From assembly GCF_002217985.1 (NCBI RefSeq), contig NZ_BCMI01000008.1, positions 46,609 to 110,608 on the forward strand: a stretch of 64,000 bases of DNA, read 5' to 3'. The notes beneath the pieces were generated by a model. The model did not search any database. It worked only from the letters and a program-made list of their open reading frames with translations, and was not told the DNA's origin. Shown piece by piece: positions 45,621 through 55,618 of the stretch. Every line of letters starts with the position of its first letter. Positions within the stretch are counted from its first letter, which is position 1. Made by a program: the position numbers and the translations under genes. Origin of the DNA: Secundilactobacillus pentosiphilus. GTDB lineage: Bacteria > Bacillota > Bacilli > Lactobacillales > Lactobacillaceae.

Positions 45621-45666
45621 AAAAAACGCTAGAATTAGCAACGTAATGCTGTTCTAACGTTTTTTG
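45621..45666 (+). terminator. Terminator of pheST
   Basis: AAAAAACGCTAGAA and TTCTAACGTTTTTT form a 13- to 14-bp stem with one mismatch around an 18-base loop. The remainder of 45541-45800 shows only leader sequence of mltG. Confidence 0.85.
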
Positions 45667-45800
45667 CTTTGACAGAATGACGTGTTAACATTTCATCAGT
45701 CTATTTCAAAATTCTTAAGTTCGCCATATTTTTACTGCACTGGCACTTAAAATCTTGTATAATGGTGCAGATATTGAAAGAACGGAACGGAGGAAATATT

Positions 45801-46931
45801 TTGGATAACGACAAGCAGCCCACTTCCAAACGGCCAGGGAAGAAGAAAATGTCTACTGGACAAAAAATCATTACGGGGGTCGTCAGTGTCTTAGTAATTT
45901 TGCTGATCGTTAGTGGCGTCGTTTTCTATCATTACTTTCAGTCGGCACTCAAGCCGCTGAATCCCAAGAGCGAAGAAGTCGTACAAGTTGATATTCCTAT
46001 GGGAGCTTCCAGCAAACAAATTGGTTCGATTTTACAAGATAAAAAGATCGTGAAAAACGGTTCAGTTTTTAATTACTACGTTAAATCGCATAACTACTCG
46101 GAATTGAGAGCCGGTTATTACCAGCTAAAAGCATCCATGACGTTAAATCAAGTTGCGAAACGTTTGCAGCAAGGTGGTACCAGCGAGCCGATTCAAAGTT
46201 CTAGGGGTAAAGTGTTGATTCCTGAGGGCGCTGGTATTGCGGATATCGCAAATAAGATTTCGTCAACCACTGATTTCAGTAAGGCCGAATTTTTAAGTTT
46301 AATGAAGAATCAGTCCTATATGAAATCACTTGAAAAGCGGTATCCTGATTTGCTGTCTTCATCAATGACTTCTAAAGGCGTACGCTATCACCTTGAAGGA
46401 TACCTGTACCCAGCAACTTATATCGTTAATAAGCATATGTCCCTGAAGGGGTTAGTTAATCAGATGGTGGCCCACACCAACGATGAACTGTCTCCGTATT
46501 ATAAAAAGATCAAGAAGCAGAAGCTGACGGTTCAGCAAGTCATGACCCTGGCCTCATTAGTTGAACGTGAAGGGGTGAGTCAATCTTACCGCCGTCAAAT
46601 TTCTGGGGTTTTCTTTAACCGTATTGCTCAAGGGATGCCGCTTCAATCTGACGTTGCGGTGGAATACGCAATCGGGCACCACAAGCAGCATCTTTCATCG
46701 AAGGACCTTCAATCAGATTCGCCGTATAACCTGTATAAATTTGCGGGTTACGGACCAGGACCATTTAATAATCCTAGTATGTCAGCGATTCAAGCAGTGC
46801 TAAATCCGTCTGATCGAAGTAAGGGCTATCTTTACTTCGTCGCCAATACCAAGACTGGCAAGATTTACTTCTCAAAGTCGCTGTCTGAACATAACAAACG
46901 TGTGTCATCATTGTCCAAAGTGAATAACTAG
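45801..46931 (+). CDS. mltG: Endolytic transglycosylase MltG (YceG-like)
   Basis: MltG cleaves nascent glycan strands and sets their length. The ~376-residue protein has a cytoplasmic basic segment, one transmembrane helix (about residues 27-50), a LysM-like region (VDIPMGASSKQIGSIL) and the YceG catalytic domain with the active-site Glu in TLASLVEREGVS and LQSDVAVEYAIG. TTG 45801 is used because GGAGG lies seven bases upstream; an in-frame ATG at 45762 precedes that site. udk and greA follow in the order usual for Firmicutes. Confidence 0.94.
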   Translation: MDNDKQPTSKRPGKKKMSTGQKIITGVVSVLVILLIVSGVVFYHYFQSALKPLNPKSEEVVQVDIPMGASSKQIGSILQDKKIVKNGSVFNYYVKSHNYSELRAGYYQLKASMTLNQVAKRLQQGGTSEPIQSSRGKVLIPEGAGIADIANKISSTTDFSKAEFLSLMKNQSYMKSLEKRYPDLLSSSMTSKGVRYHLEGYLYPATYIVNKHMSLKGLVNQMVAHTNDELSPYYKKIKKQKLTVQQVMTLASLVEREGVSQSYRRQISGVFFNRIAQGMPLQSDVAVEYAIGHHKQHLSSKDLQSDSPYNLYKFAGYGPGPFNNPSMSAIQAVLNPSDRSKGYLYFVANTKTGKIYFSKSLSEHNKRVSSLSKVNN

Positions 46932-46968
46932 TTAGATAATTTTTATATTGAAGGGGTCAACTTAAATC

Positions 46969-47625
46969 ATGTCAGTACAACAGTCAAGACCAGTGATCAT
47001 CGGTGTTACCGGTGGTTCTAGCAGTGGAAAGACTACTGTTAGTCGCGCAATCTACGACCAATTGCAAAATGAATCAATCATGATTTTGCAGCAAGACGCT
47101 TATTATAATGATCAGGCCAATATGACGATGGCTGAACGTAAAGCAGTGAATTACGATCATCCATTGGCATTTGATACTGATTTATTGATCAAGCACATCA
47201 AACAACTGCGTGATAACCAGGCCATCGAAAAACCGGTTTATGATTACGCACAGTATACCCGCAGTTCTCAGACGATTCATCAAGAACCTAAAGATGTGAT
47301 CATCCTGGAAGGAATCTTGATTTTGGATGACGAACGTTTGCGTGATTTAATGGATATTAAAGTATTTGTTGATACGGATGATGACATTCGCATTATTCGG
47401 CGAATTCAACGCGATATTAAAGAACGTCACCGTGATTTAGACGGTATTATCAAGCAGTATCTAACGACGGTTAAACCGATGTATCACCAATTTGTTGAGC
47501 CAACCAAACGCTACGCAGATTTGATCGTCCCAGAGGGCGGCGAAAACCAGGTGGCGATCGATCTTTTGACCACTAAGATCCGTTCGATTTTAGCTCAGAA
47601 GAAAAATGGCCGTCCCAGCAAATAG
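46969..47625 (+). CDS. udk: Uridine kinase
   Basis: Udk phosphorylates uridine and cytidine in pyrimidine salvage. The 218-residue protein has the P-loop [17 protein letters not shown] near residue 13, the YYND and NYDHPLAFD substrate loops, and the [21 protein letters not shown] lid. Length is typical. It lies between mltG and greA. Confidence 0.96.
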   Translation: MSVQQSRPVIIGVTGGSSSGKTTVSRAIYDQLQNESIMILQQDAYYNDQANMTMAERKAVNYDHPLAFDTDLLIKHIKQLRDNQAIEKPVYDYAQYTRSSQTIHQEPKDVIILEGILILDDERLRDLMDIKVFVDTDDDIRIIRRIQRDIKERHRDLDGIIKQYLTTVKPMYHQFVEPTKRYADLIVPEGGENQVAIDLLTTKIRSILAQKKNGRPSK

Positions 47626-47715
47626 GTTCAAAAAATGATGAATATCGCTTGCACGGATGACTTTCACATGCTATTGTAAGCGACAGAAAACTATAAAATG
47701 TAATGAGGTGCTATT

Positions 47716-48201
47716 TTGGCTGAACAAAAAACTTATCCAATGACCGCTGATGGTAAGGTCAAACTGGAAAAAGAATTAGAAGATTTAAAGATGAACAAAC
47801 GTCCCGAAGTAATCAAACGTATACAAATTGCGCGTGGGTTCGGGGACCTTTCTGAAAACTCCGAGTATGAATCTGCTAAGGACGAACAGAGTATGCTTGA
47901 AAGCCGGATCACGACGATTGAACACATGCTACAGTATGCTGATGTGGTTGATAATAATGGCACTGACAAAGACGAAGTCAATGTTGGTAAAAAGGTGACT
48001 TTCAAGGAATTACCTGATGAAGATCCTGAATCATACACGATTGTTGGTGCAGCTGAGGCTGACCCAATGTCAGGCAAAATTTCTAATGATTCACCAATTG
48101 CTAAGGGCCTGTTAGGCCACAAGGTCAACGAAGAAGTCACAATCGCCATTCCAGCAGGCGACATGAAAGTTAAAATTCTAAGTGTCGAATCCGCTTCGTA
48201 A
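47716..48201 (+). CDS. greA: Transcription elongation factor GreA
   Basis: GreA rescues backtracked RNA polymerase by stimulating transcript cleavage. The 161-residue protein has the N-terminal antiparallel coiled coil with the acidic tip ([20 protein letters not shown]) and the C-terminal FKBP-like domain ([18 protein letters not shown]). The start is TTG 47716 with GAGGTG upstream. Confidence 0.97.
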   Translation: MAEQKTYPMTADGKVKLEKELEDLKMNKRPEVIKRIQIARGFGDLSENSEYESAKDEQSMLESRITTIEHMLQYADVVDNNGTDKDEVNVGKKVTFKELPDEDPESYTIVGAAEADPMSGKISNDSPIAKGLLGHKVNEEVTIAIPAGDMKVKILSVESAS

Positions 48202-48261
48202 ATTTACCAAGTTTTTAAAGCTTGTGTGAGAAAACTCGGTAAATGCCAGCGTTTAATCTAA

Positions 48262-48304
48262 TAGTGCCTGTTCCGGCGAACGTTGTCGGGACAGACACTT
48301 TTTT
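48262..48304 (+). terminator. Terminator after greA
   Basis: AGTGCCTGTTCC and GGGACAGACACTTTTTT form an ~11-bp stem. Its inner sequence closely matches the terminator at 12945-12989. The rest of the gap 48202-48449 shows no gene. Confidence 0.85.
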
Positions 48305-48449
48305 AGTAGGTTAAGTAGCTGGAATCTGAGTTGGGTGCATCTGCCAAGCCTGCGATGAGGTGCTTTAACTTGCACTGATGTGAAAAATAGGTTATAAATG
48401 AGTCGAATGAAAGCGCAATCATTATTTGCATATAAAGGAGAAACCTCTC

Positions 48450-48755
48450 ATGAAAATTATTGTTACTGATCAGGCAAGCAAATGGTTTCATAGTGAAATG
48501 GGGCTATCAGACGGTCGCGGTGTTCGTTTCTATGGCAAAGTGTACGGCAGCACGCCGGTCCACGATGGCTTTTCGTTAGCGATGACGCCGGATGATCATC
48601 CAGATAAGCCATATGCCATCACCAAAAAAGATGGGGTTAACTACTATGTTCCAGAGGATGACCGCTGGTTTTTCAAGGGTTATGACTTGATTATTAACTA
48701 TGATCCCAGTGAGGATGGACCGAAGTATAACTACGTTGAAAACGGCGAAATATAG
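48450..48755 (+). CDS. HesB-like (YneR-type) protein without cysteines
   Basis: The 101-residue protein has the HesB/IscA fold pattern (ITDQASKW-type start, GRGVRFYGKVYG, and the closing WFFKGYDLIINYDP). It contains no cysteine at all, so it cannot bind an Fe-S cluster as A-type carriers do. YneR-like proteins of this sort are common in lactobacilli and have no firm function. AAAGGAG precedes ATG 48450; an ATG eight codons upstream overlaps that site and is rejected. Confidence 0.88.
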   Translation: MKIIVTDQASKWFHSEMGLSDGRGVRFYGKVYGSTPVHDGFSLAMTPDDHPDKPYAITKKDGVNYYVPEDDRWFFKGYDLIINYDPSEDGPKYNYVENGEI

Positions 48756-48770
48756 TGAAGTTTATATACA

Positions 48771-48823
48771 AAAGGGACTTGCTGAATTATCGTGGTTGTG
48801 ATAATTCGGCGAGCCCCTTTTGA
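48771..48823. terminator. Bidirectional terminator
   Basis: AAAGGGACTTGCTGAATTATC and GATAATTCGGCGAGCCCCTTTT pair over ~18 bp with small bulges. It lies between convergent genes and should stop both transcripts. Confidence 0.85.
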
Positions 48824-48837
48824 ATTTCAGTGATCAG

Positions 48838-51465
48838 TTAATGGTGACGTTGCTGTTTATAAATGGAAAACGCGCAAATGCTCAGACTGATTAAAGTCAT
48901 GATCAAACCGGTAGTCAACATTGGCGGCCAGTATCGAAAGCGGATCGTATGGCGACCATGCTGAAGCTTTAAAGCGGTGAAGATGCCAGCGACTTTGACC
49001 GCCTTTGCAGCATGGCCATCAACCGCGACATGCCAGCCCTTGCTGTAAGGAATAGTGGTCATTAAAGTACTGTCGTTCGATTTAACGTCAACTGAGCCGG
49101 TCAGACTGCTTTGACTGTGCTGAGTCACCTTTAGCGGATTAGCCGCTAATCTCTTTTGTCCTGCAGCGAATTGCTGATTATTGAACTGGTAAAGGGTGAA
49201 GTTTTGCAGCCACAGAGTGGCCTTCTTCAAGGTGAGTTGTAATTGAACTGGTTTTCCCTTTTGGTGATCGGCAACGTTAACGATGATGGTATTGCGGTAA
49301 GTGGGGTACTGCGCTAGCGGATGGTGATTGAGATTGATCGATACATTATCGTCGATCAGGTTTGCGCCAAGCGTCAGGTAGTAGGCGTTATTGGTTTTGG
49401 GCGTAAAGTTAAAGGTAATCACGCCAGGCTTGACCAGATTGTTTTTTTGTAAAATTGCGCCGGTGAGTTTAGTTTGCTGTTTGACGTTTTGAAAAATAAC
49501 GTGGTCGAAGTTTTGAGCACCGAAGAGATGTTCATCTTGAGGATTGCCCGTTAAGCTTGACCAGAGATTCGCCTGATACTGAGTCGGATCTTTGGTGAAG
49601 TTGTCCAGACTCAGTATGTTATTGCTGGAAAGAAATCCTAGTGGTAAAGCATAGGGATTCTTGTAGGTGGAAATCATCCCATCTTTACGGACACGCTGAT
49701 AGTCAGTTAAGTCTGTTCGGGTAGAAACGGGATTCACAACATTAGTGCCCAACGTACCGGAATTGGTGTGCCGGTCAATGACATATTTCATGTTGAGAAG
49801 TGAATCACTCAAAAGTGTCCCGTTGCTGTAAGTCACGAAACCATCACCATCCGGTTCTCCCATGTTGCCCATGAAGGTTGGCATACTTTTCTCCAGAGTG
49901 GATGAAAAGACGGAACCGCCGTTGAATTGACCGGATAGCGGGTCGTTTTTAGTCCGCATAAACGTGGGTGTCATGCGGTACCAGCTATGATCATGATCAG
50001 TCACGTCAGCCGCTTGAGTGGATAAGACCTGCTGGTAGTTTTGATATTCGGGTTTTGTGACGTAGCTGATACGGTTCAAGCTAGTAGCGGCACTGCTGGT
50101 CATTTCAATCACGGCAAACAAGACAAAGGCTAACTGGTAAAACCAGGGCCGCTTGTTGGGGAGAGCTACTAAGCAGAAGGCAGCAACTAGCAACAAACTG
50201 CCAATCAGCATTTGATTTTGACTTAGAAACGAAAATTGATCAACGTTAACCCAGACGTAAATCACCGTGGCCGTACATAGTAAAATGGGGATGATCAACT
50301 GTTTGAAGGTTGGTGTAAATTCAGGCTTGAGCGTATTGGCAGCCAACCAGATCAGCCAGAAACTGACCACAAAGGAGAACCGGTACGGGTACCAGATGGG
50401 AAACTGCATACCGTGCCATAGGAGGTCCAATGGTTCAAAACAGAGTGACAGTGCTAAGATGACAGTTACCAGTAGGGCCAGCCACCGATTTTTTTTCGGA
50501 TGCACTGCTTGCAGAAAATAAAGGATTGCGCCCAGGACCATCAGGCTGCCAATGAACAAGTTAGGGGTTCCCTTCGGCATTTGACTAAAATTAAAGCTGC
50601 CGATGAAGAACTTGGCTAACATTTTCGGCGGGAAGTACTCAAACTTAGCTGACCAGTCCGTTTGGAGATACTGATTTTTGCTGATTCCTAGCGAATACCA
50701 AGTTGGCAGCAGGGTGACTGCGGCAATTCCCGCAGCCAGCACTGATCCGGCGATGAAGCGGTATAGCGACGAAAAAGCAGCTTTGCCAGAATGAGTCTGT
50801 GACAGCCAGTACCACAAAAAGAAGAGACCGGCGAACAAACAGACCATGTAAGCCATGTAGTAATTAATGATGAGAAGAGCCGCAAGCCAGCCAACGTAAG
50901 ACCGCATCTTGCCAGTGTCCACGAGTTGGATAATCCCCCAAATGATCAGCGGTAAAATAACGACGGCGTCCAGCCACATCAGGTTTAACTGATTAGCCAC
51001 CATCCAGCCCATGAGGGCGTAGCTGGTGGAGAAGGCCAGAACCGGCAGATGTTTTTGCACCTTTGTTTTCATTAAAAGCCAGGCAAAACTCAAACCAGCA
51101 GCACCGTATTTGAGGACGGTAATCCAAAAAATCGCACTGGGCAGTGTTTTATCTGAAAACAAGAGCAGAATGAAGTTGAACGGACTCATTAAGTAGTAAG
51201 TCCAGACGCCAAACATTTCGCCGCCTAACGCCTTTTGAAAAGTGTAGAAGAAACCGCTGGGATGGCTCAGCAGGGTGTGGCGAAAGTAAGCAAAAAAATC
51301 AACGTATTGCTGACCGAGATCAACGGTCAGCAACGTTGAACTGCCAAACGGCCCCATTCCCCGGTAACAAAAGTAGGCTGCCATTACGGCAGCTGGAATG
51401 ATGAAGCTCAGCGTTAAGAGGGATAATTTTTCGTGTTGACGTATCCAGTGAATAAATAATTTCAA
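48838..51465 (-). CDS. yfhO: YfhO family membrane protein
   Basis: The 875-residue protein has twelve or more membrane segments in its first ~500 residues and a large extracytoplasmic domain, then a final hydrophobic helix. The opening MGPFGSSTLLTVDLGQQYVDFFAYFR carries the conserved acidic residues of GT-C-like YfhO proteins. Bacillus YfhO and its relatives glycosylate lipoteichoic or other wall polymers. It is transcribed leftward, divergent from the PBP gene. The acceptor and sugar cannot be read here. Confidence 0.92.
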   Translation of the reverse strand: MKLFIHWIRQHEKLSLLTLSFIIPAAVMAAYFCYRGMGPFGSSTLLTVDLGQQYVDFFAYFRHTLLSHPSGFFYTFQKALGGEMFGVWTYYLMSPFNFILLLFSDKTLPSAIFWITVLKYGAAGLSFAWLLMKTKVQKHLPVLAFSTSYALMGWMVANQLNLMWLDAVVILPLIIWGIIQLVDTGKMRSYVGWLAALLIINYYMAYMVCLFAGLFFLWYWLSQTHSGKAAFSSLYRFIAGSVLAAGIAAVTLLPTWYSLGISKNQYLQTDWSAKFEYFPPKMLAKFFIGSFNFSQMPKGTPNLFIGSLMVLGAILYFLQAVHPKKNRWLALLVTVILALSLCFEPLDLLWHGMQFPIWYPYRFSFVVSFWLIWLAANTLKPEFTPTFKQLIIPILLCTATVIYVWVNVDQFSFLSQNQMLIGSLLLVAAFCLVALPNKRPWFYQLAFVLFAVIEMTSSAATSLNRISYVTKPEYQNYQQVLSTQAADVTDHDHSWYRMTPTFMRTKNDPLSGQFNGGSVFSSTLEKSMPTFMGNMGEPDGDGFVTYSNGTLLSDSLLNMKYVIDRHTNSGTLGTNVVNPVSTRTDLTDYQRVRKDGMISTYKNPYALPLGFLSSNNILSLDNFTKDPTQYQANLWSSLTGNPQDEHLFGAQNFDHVIFQNVKQQTKLTGAILQKNNLVKPGVITFNFTPKTNNAYYLTLGANLIDDNVSINLNHHPLAQYPTYRNTIIVNVADHQKGKPVQLQLTLKKATLWLQNFTLYQFNNQQFAAGQKRLAANPLKVTQHSQSSLTGSVDVKSNDSTLMTTIPYSKGWHVAVDGHAAKAVKVAGIFTALKLQHGRHTIRFRYWPPMLTTGLIMTLISLSICAFSIYKQQRHH

Positions 51466-51636
51466 AAATAAAAACCTCCGTTAACCCCGTAAATTAGCGA
51501 TCCTTTTACGAGTATGATTCTAAGTAACTAGCATATCATAAAAAGTTCCTAAAAAGTTTTAAAACCGTTCAGTGTTAATGGTTTCGTTACTAAAATTCTG
51601 GTAGAATAATGAAGTTAGATAAGGAGCGTTAGGACA

Positions 51637-53757
51637 TTGAAAAATTTCTTTAGTCGAGTTACTCAACACCGGACGTCTCGCAGCAAGTCGTCAACAACGG
51701 CTCAGATCCCGTTCAGAATGAATTTCCTATTTATTATTGTCGGGCTTTTATTTGCGGCGTTAATAGCACAATTAGCATATTTGCAAATTCTCCATGGCAC
51801 TCAGTTGAAAGCTGAAGTCAGTCGGACGGATAGCACAGTTGAAACGAATAACGTTCAACGAGGAATGATTTTTGATTCTACTGGTCGTGTTTTGGTCGGC
51901 AATAAAACCCACCAAGCTATCAGTTATACCAAGGGTGTCAATGTGATGGCCCCCGATATGTACCGAATAGCTAACCGGTTAGGGAAATACCTGTCGGTGC
52001 CGACAGGTTCACTAACACGGCGTAACCGGGCTGATTATTTCTTAGCATCTTCAAGCAGAGAAAAGCAGATCCAGTCGAAAATTCCTGGCATCAAAAACGG
52101 CGTTCAGTCGGATGCTAACGACAAAGAGCTTCAGTACTTGTATGCGCATCCTTCTGAGTTTAGATTAAATAAACAGCAGAAAAACGATGCCATGATTTAT
52201 GCCAGGATGAGTGGGGCTTATTCATTATCAACCACTTATATTAAGGAAACTGGCGTGACCAGCAAGGAATTAGCTGAAGTGGGTGAACATCTAGGTCAAA
52301 TGCCGGGCGTAAAAGTCGGGACTAGTTGGACGCGTGACTACCCGTACGGCAGTTCCCTAAAGAGTATTTTAGGAACGGTTTCTTCCGAAAAGATCGGGCT
52401 GCCAGATAACAAAGTCAATCAGTATTTGGCCCAGGGATATTCCCGAAATGACTCGGTGGGTCAAAGTTATCTTGAACAGCAGTATGAGCCTGTCTTACGA
52501 GGCAGCAAGTCTCAAACCGACGTTGAGGTTTCCGGGACTAAGATCATGAAGGAAGTTAAACGTTATGGCGGTCAAAAGGGTGATAATCTGCAATTGACCA
52601 TCAACGCTGGTTTCCAAAAGAAATTGCAATCGCTGGTTCGGCAGGCTGAGGGTGGTGCCGGCGGTGTTTCAACCGGGACGTATGCCGTTGTGATGAACCC
52701 CAATAATGGTAATATTATTGGGATGGCAGGTGTTGACCGTAATCCGCACACCCAAAAGATTACTAATAACGCATTGGGTGCGATCAATAACTCCATTACC
52801 ATGGGGTCAGTGGTTAAGGGTGCGATGGTTTCTGGAGCCTTGATGGATGGTGTCATTACGCCAACTAACAACACAATGACTGATATGCCAATTACCGTTG
52901 GTGGCACCAAGAAGGCTTCATGGTTTAACAAAAACGGTGGTCAAAACATGGCGGTTAATGCTTCGACGGCACTGGAAGTTTCCTCTAACTCGTACATGAT
53001 GCAATTAGCAATGAAAGAGGCCGGTTTCAAGTATTCTCCGGGTGCGGCGCTAACCATGAACCCTAATATTTTCAGTAAATTGCGCGGCTACTTTAACCAG
53101 TTTGGTTTAGGAGTTAAAACGGGGATCGATCTGCCAGGTGAAACCACTGGACTGGCAGGGTCAGATTCTAAAAAACACTTAGGGAATGCTTTGGATGAAG
53201 CCTTTGGTAACTATGATGCCTACACGACGATTCAGGTTGCTCAATACATGTCAACCATTGCCAATGGCGGTTACCGGATTAAGCCGCATATTTTGTCTGC
53301 CATTCGGGGTACCAACAAAAACGGCGGCTTAGGAACTGTTAAGGGCTCCGTGACGCCAACGGTCCTTAACCATATTGACATGACGCCAGCAGAACGCAAA
53401 CTGGTAACTGAAGGACTCTATGACGTTGTTCACGGGACTAACACCTGGAAGACCGGTGGCGAAATGGATACGATCAAGCCAGAAATTTCAGCAAAAACTG
53501 GGACGGCGCAAACCTTCTACAAAGGTACCCAAACGGTTACTTTGAGTTTGGCTTCTTACGCACCTTCAACGCATCCGCAGGTCGTTGTTGCTTTAGCAAT
53601 GCCTAACTTGGACTATAACGCTGAAGATAACAATATGAAGTTAGCCAAATCAATTTATCAGGCATACTGGAGTACGGTTCAGTCTACTTCGACCCTGAAG
53701 TCTGATAGCAATACACCAAGTAATATCGCTACTAATACGACTACCGCTGGCAATTAA
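51637..53757 (+). CDS. Class B penicillin-binding protein (PBP2b-type transpeptidase)
   Basis: The 706-residue protein has a cytoplasmic N-terminus, one transmembrane helix (about 30-50), a dimerisation domain and a transpeptidase domain. The transpeptidase shows SVVK (Ser391 nucleophile), SSN near 449-451 and KTG at about 620-622. There are no PASTA repeats, which separates it from divisome PBP2x and favours the elongation-type PBP2b/PbpH group. The start is TTG 51637, preceded by AAGGAGCG at somewhat long spacing. rpmG follows. Confidence 0.94.
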   Translation: MKNFFSRVTQHRTSRSKSSTTAQIPFRMNFLFIIVGLLFAALIAQLAYLQILHGTQLKAEVSRTDSTVETNNVQRGMIFDSTGRVLVGNKTHQAISYTKGVNVMAPDMYRIANRLGKYLSVPTGSLTRRNRADYFLASSSREKQIQSKIPGIKNGVQSDANDKELQYLYAHPSEFRLNKQQKNDAMIYARMSGAYSLSTTYIKETGVTSKELAEVGEHLGQMPGVKVGTSWTRDYPYGSSLKSILGTVSSEKIGLPDNKVNQYLAQGYSRNDSVGQSYLEQQYEPVLRGSKSQTDVEVSGTKIMKEVKRYGGQKGDNLQLTINAGFQKKLQSLVRQAEGGAGGVSTGTYAVVMNPNNGNIIGMAGVDRNPHTQKITNNALGAINNSITMGSVVKGAMVSGALMDGVITPTNNTMTDMPITVGGTKKASWFNKNGGQNMAVNASTALEVSSNSYMMQLAMKEAGFKYSPGAALTMNPNIFSKLRGYFNQFGLGVKTGIDLPGETTGLAGSDSKKHLGNALDEAFGNYDAYTTIQVAQYMSTIANGGYRIKPHILSAIRGTNKNGGLGTVKGSVTPTVLNHIDMTPAERKLVTEGLYDVVHGTNTWKTGGEMDTIKPEISAKTGTAQTFYKGTQTVTLSLASYAPSTHPQVVVALAMPNLDYNAEDNNMKLAKSIYQAYWSTVQSTSTLKSDSNTPSNIATNTTTAGN

Positions 53758-53899
53758 GGCGCGATCGTTTAAATCAGCTGTAAAGTAAATTTACTTAACA
53801 AATCTAGTATTTGGGCTGGTAATTAGTTTGAATAAATGATAAAATACTACGAGTTAAGGCTATTTGCCAAATCATAAAAACGTAGGGAGGTCACAAGCC

Positions 53900-54049
53900 A
53901 TGCGCGTACACATTACATTGGAATGTACCGAATGTCACGAACAAAACTACTTATCAAGTAAAAACCGTCGTAACAATCCTGACCGGGTAGAGCTTAAGAA
54001 GTATTGCCCACGTCAACACAAGGTGACGTTACACAAAGAAACAAAATAA
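53900..54049 (+). CDS. rpmG: 50S ribosomal protein L33
   Basis: The 49-residue protein reads [20 protein letters not shown]. It has CTEC but not the second CxxC pair (YCPRQHK instead), so it is a zinc-free or altered L33 variant. The reading frame is open further upstream to 53864, but GGGAGG lies immediately before ATG 53900, which gives the normal L33 length. It is located between the PBP gene and the cyclo-ligase gene. Confidence 0.95.
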   Translation: MRVHITLECTECHEQNYLSSKNRRNNPDRVELKKYCPRQHKVTLHKETK

Positions 54050-54080
54050 AGGCATAGGCGATGAGCCTGCGCCTTTTTTA
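54048..54080 (+). terminator. Terminator after rpmG
   Basis: AAAGGCATAGGC and GCCTGCGCCTTTTTT form a stem of ~9-10 bp with a T-run, starting at the rpmG stop codon. Confidence 0.8.
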
Positions 54081-54103
54081 TTTAAGAATAGGAGGAAACG
54101 ACA

Positions 54104-54652
54104 ATGGCAACTAAAAAAGCAGTCCGGGAACAGGTTATGGCAGCACTAAACGCAATGCCAGATGATGTTCGTCATTTTCAGGCGGGAACGCTGTACGAAC
54201 GGTTATTTGAGTCTGAAGAGTGGAATCGCAGTCAAACGGTAGCCGTGACGCTATCGACAGGATTTGAATTAGATACGCAACCCATTATTGATGCTGCCAA
54301 GCAAGCTCATAAAGAGATTGTCGTTCCCAAAACATTTAGTACCGATCGTAAAATGGTCTTTTTGCCACTAACGGATGCCACTGTTTTAAAGGAGTCCAAG
54401 TTTGGTATTATGGAGCCCGAAAACGGCACAGAAGTGACCAAAAAGCAAATTGATTTAATCGTTGTTCCCGGACTTGGTTTTACTAAGAAGGGTGTTCGGC
54501 TTGGCTTTGGCGGCGGGTATTATGACCGTTTCTTAGCTGATTATCAGGGCCGTACAGTTACGCTAGCATTTGAACCCCAAATGTTTAAAGAACCAACCTG
54601 GCAAGTTGCCGATACTGATGTGCTGATTCAGCACGTCATTACAAGTTACTAA
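54104..54652 (+). CDS. 5-formyltetrahydrofolate cyclo-ligase
   Basis: This enzyme (MTHFS) converts 5-formyl-THF to 5,10-methenyl-THF with ATP. The 182-residue protein has the N-terminal basic helix, the substrate segment VPKTFSTDRKMVFLP, and the ATP-binding LGFGGGYYDRFLADY motif near residue 142. AGGAGGAAA precedes the ATG. The rhomboid gene follows 11 bases later, and this pairing is conserved in Firmicutes. Confidence 0.95.
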   Translation: MATKKAVREQVMAALNAMPDDVRHFQAGTLYERLFESEEWNRSQTVAVTLSTGFELDTQPIIDAAKQAHKEIVVPKTFSTDRKMVFLPLTDATVLKESKFGIMEPENGTEVTKKQIDLIVVPGLGFTKKGVRLGFGGGYYDRFLADYQGRTVTLAFEPQMFKEPTWQVADTDVLIQHVITSY

Positions 54653-54663
54653 GGGGGCAAAGG

Positions 54664-55338
54664 ATGCAGCAACGGCTTAAGCACTGGTTAGCCGGACCAT
54701 ACATTACGATCAGCTTGATTGTGATCACCATTTTAGTCTACCTGGCGATGACGCTGGCTGGCGGTAGTCAAAATACGCAAGTTCTGGTTGATTTTGGCGC
54801 AAAATATAATCCATTGATTCTTGCGGGACAGTGGTGGCGTTTGATTACCCCCATTTTTCTGCATATGGGTTTTGAACATATTTTATTTAACATGGTGACA
54901 TTGTATTTTATTGGATTTCAAATCGAAGCGATTTTTGGCCATTGGCGTTACTTGGCGATTTTCTTAATATCGGGAATTGGCGGCAACTTGGCTAGTTTCG
55001 CGTTTAATCCCAACTCAATTTCTGCCGGTGCTAGTACGGCCATTTTTGGCCTTTTTGGTGCTTTTCTGATGTTAGGTGAATCGTTTTGGGAAAATCCGTA
55101 TATTCGCCAAATGACCAAAACGTTCCTGTTGTTTATTGGCTTCAACTTAGTTTTTGATATCTTTAGTGTTGGAACCGATATTCAGGGACATATCGGCGGT
55201 TTGGTGATTGGCTTTTTAATGGCCTACATCGTTGGTGTCCCAAAGGTGGGACGGATCAGTACCGTTAAAAGAATTTTAGCTGTAATCGTTGCCATTCTTG
55301 TTATGATTGGGCTATACTATTATGGTGTAACGAGGTAA
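54664..55338 (+). CDS. Rhomboid family intramembrane serine protease
   Basis: The 224-residue protein has six to seven membrane helices and the catalytic dyad: Ser124 in SAGASTAIFGLFG and His in DIQGHIGGLVIGF. HMGFEHILFNM carries the structural histidine motif of helix 2. It resembles the membrane core of Bacillus YqgP/GluP without the long extramembrane domains. It lies between the cyclo-ligase gene and yqgQ, as in related genomes. Natural substrates are unknown. Confidence 0.94.
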   Translation: MQQRLKHWLAGPYITISLIVITILVYLAMTLAGGSQNTQVLVDFGAKYNPLILAGQWWRLITPIFLHMGFEHILFNMVTLYFIGFQIEAIFGHWRYLAIFLISGIGGNLASFAFNPNSISAGASTAIFGLFGAFLMLGESFWENPYIRQMTKTFLLFIGFNLVFDIFSVGTDIQGHIGGLVIGFLMAYIVGVPKVGRISTVKRILAVIVAILVMIGLYYYGVTR

Positions 55339-55378
55339 AATAAAATGGTAGTCGTGTTAATTTTCGGAGGATGTCGAA

Positions 55379-55600
55379 ATGAAAACGCTCTATGATGTAC
55401 AGCAGCTGCTAAAACGATTCGACATTTACGTGTACGTTGGTAAGCGATTGTGGGATATCGAGGTCATGGCTTTGGAATTAGATCATCTCCATGATGCCCA
55501 CTTGATTGACCATGACACGTTTGCGCATGCCAAATTAGTTTTAACACACGAACACCGTCTTGAAGAAGCACGTGAAAAAACACGTGTAAACACGAAATAA
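55379..55600 (+). CDS. yqgQ: YqgQ family protein (DUF910)
   Basis: The 73-residue helical protein (MKTLYDVQQLLKRFDIYVYVGKR at its start, read in pieces) matches the YqgQ/DUF910 family, a small putative nucleic-acid-binding protein found directly before glucokinase in Firmicutes. GGAGG precedes the ATG. Function is unknown. Confidence 0.92.
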   Translation: MKTLYDVQQLLKRFDIYVYVGKRLWDIEVMALELDHLHDAHLIDHDTFAHAKLVLTHEHRLEEAREKTRVNTK

Positions 55601-55618
55601 GTCTGGAGGAACAGGTTC

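Noticed and set aside
47674..47687. TTGTAAGCGACAGA upstream of greA as a second cre site
   Set aside because: It has mismatches in the right half and there is no biological reason for carbon control of greA; the match is probably chance.
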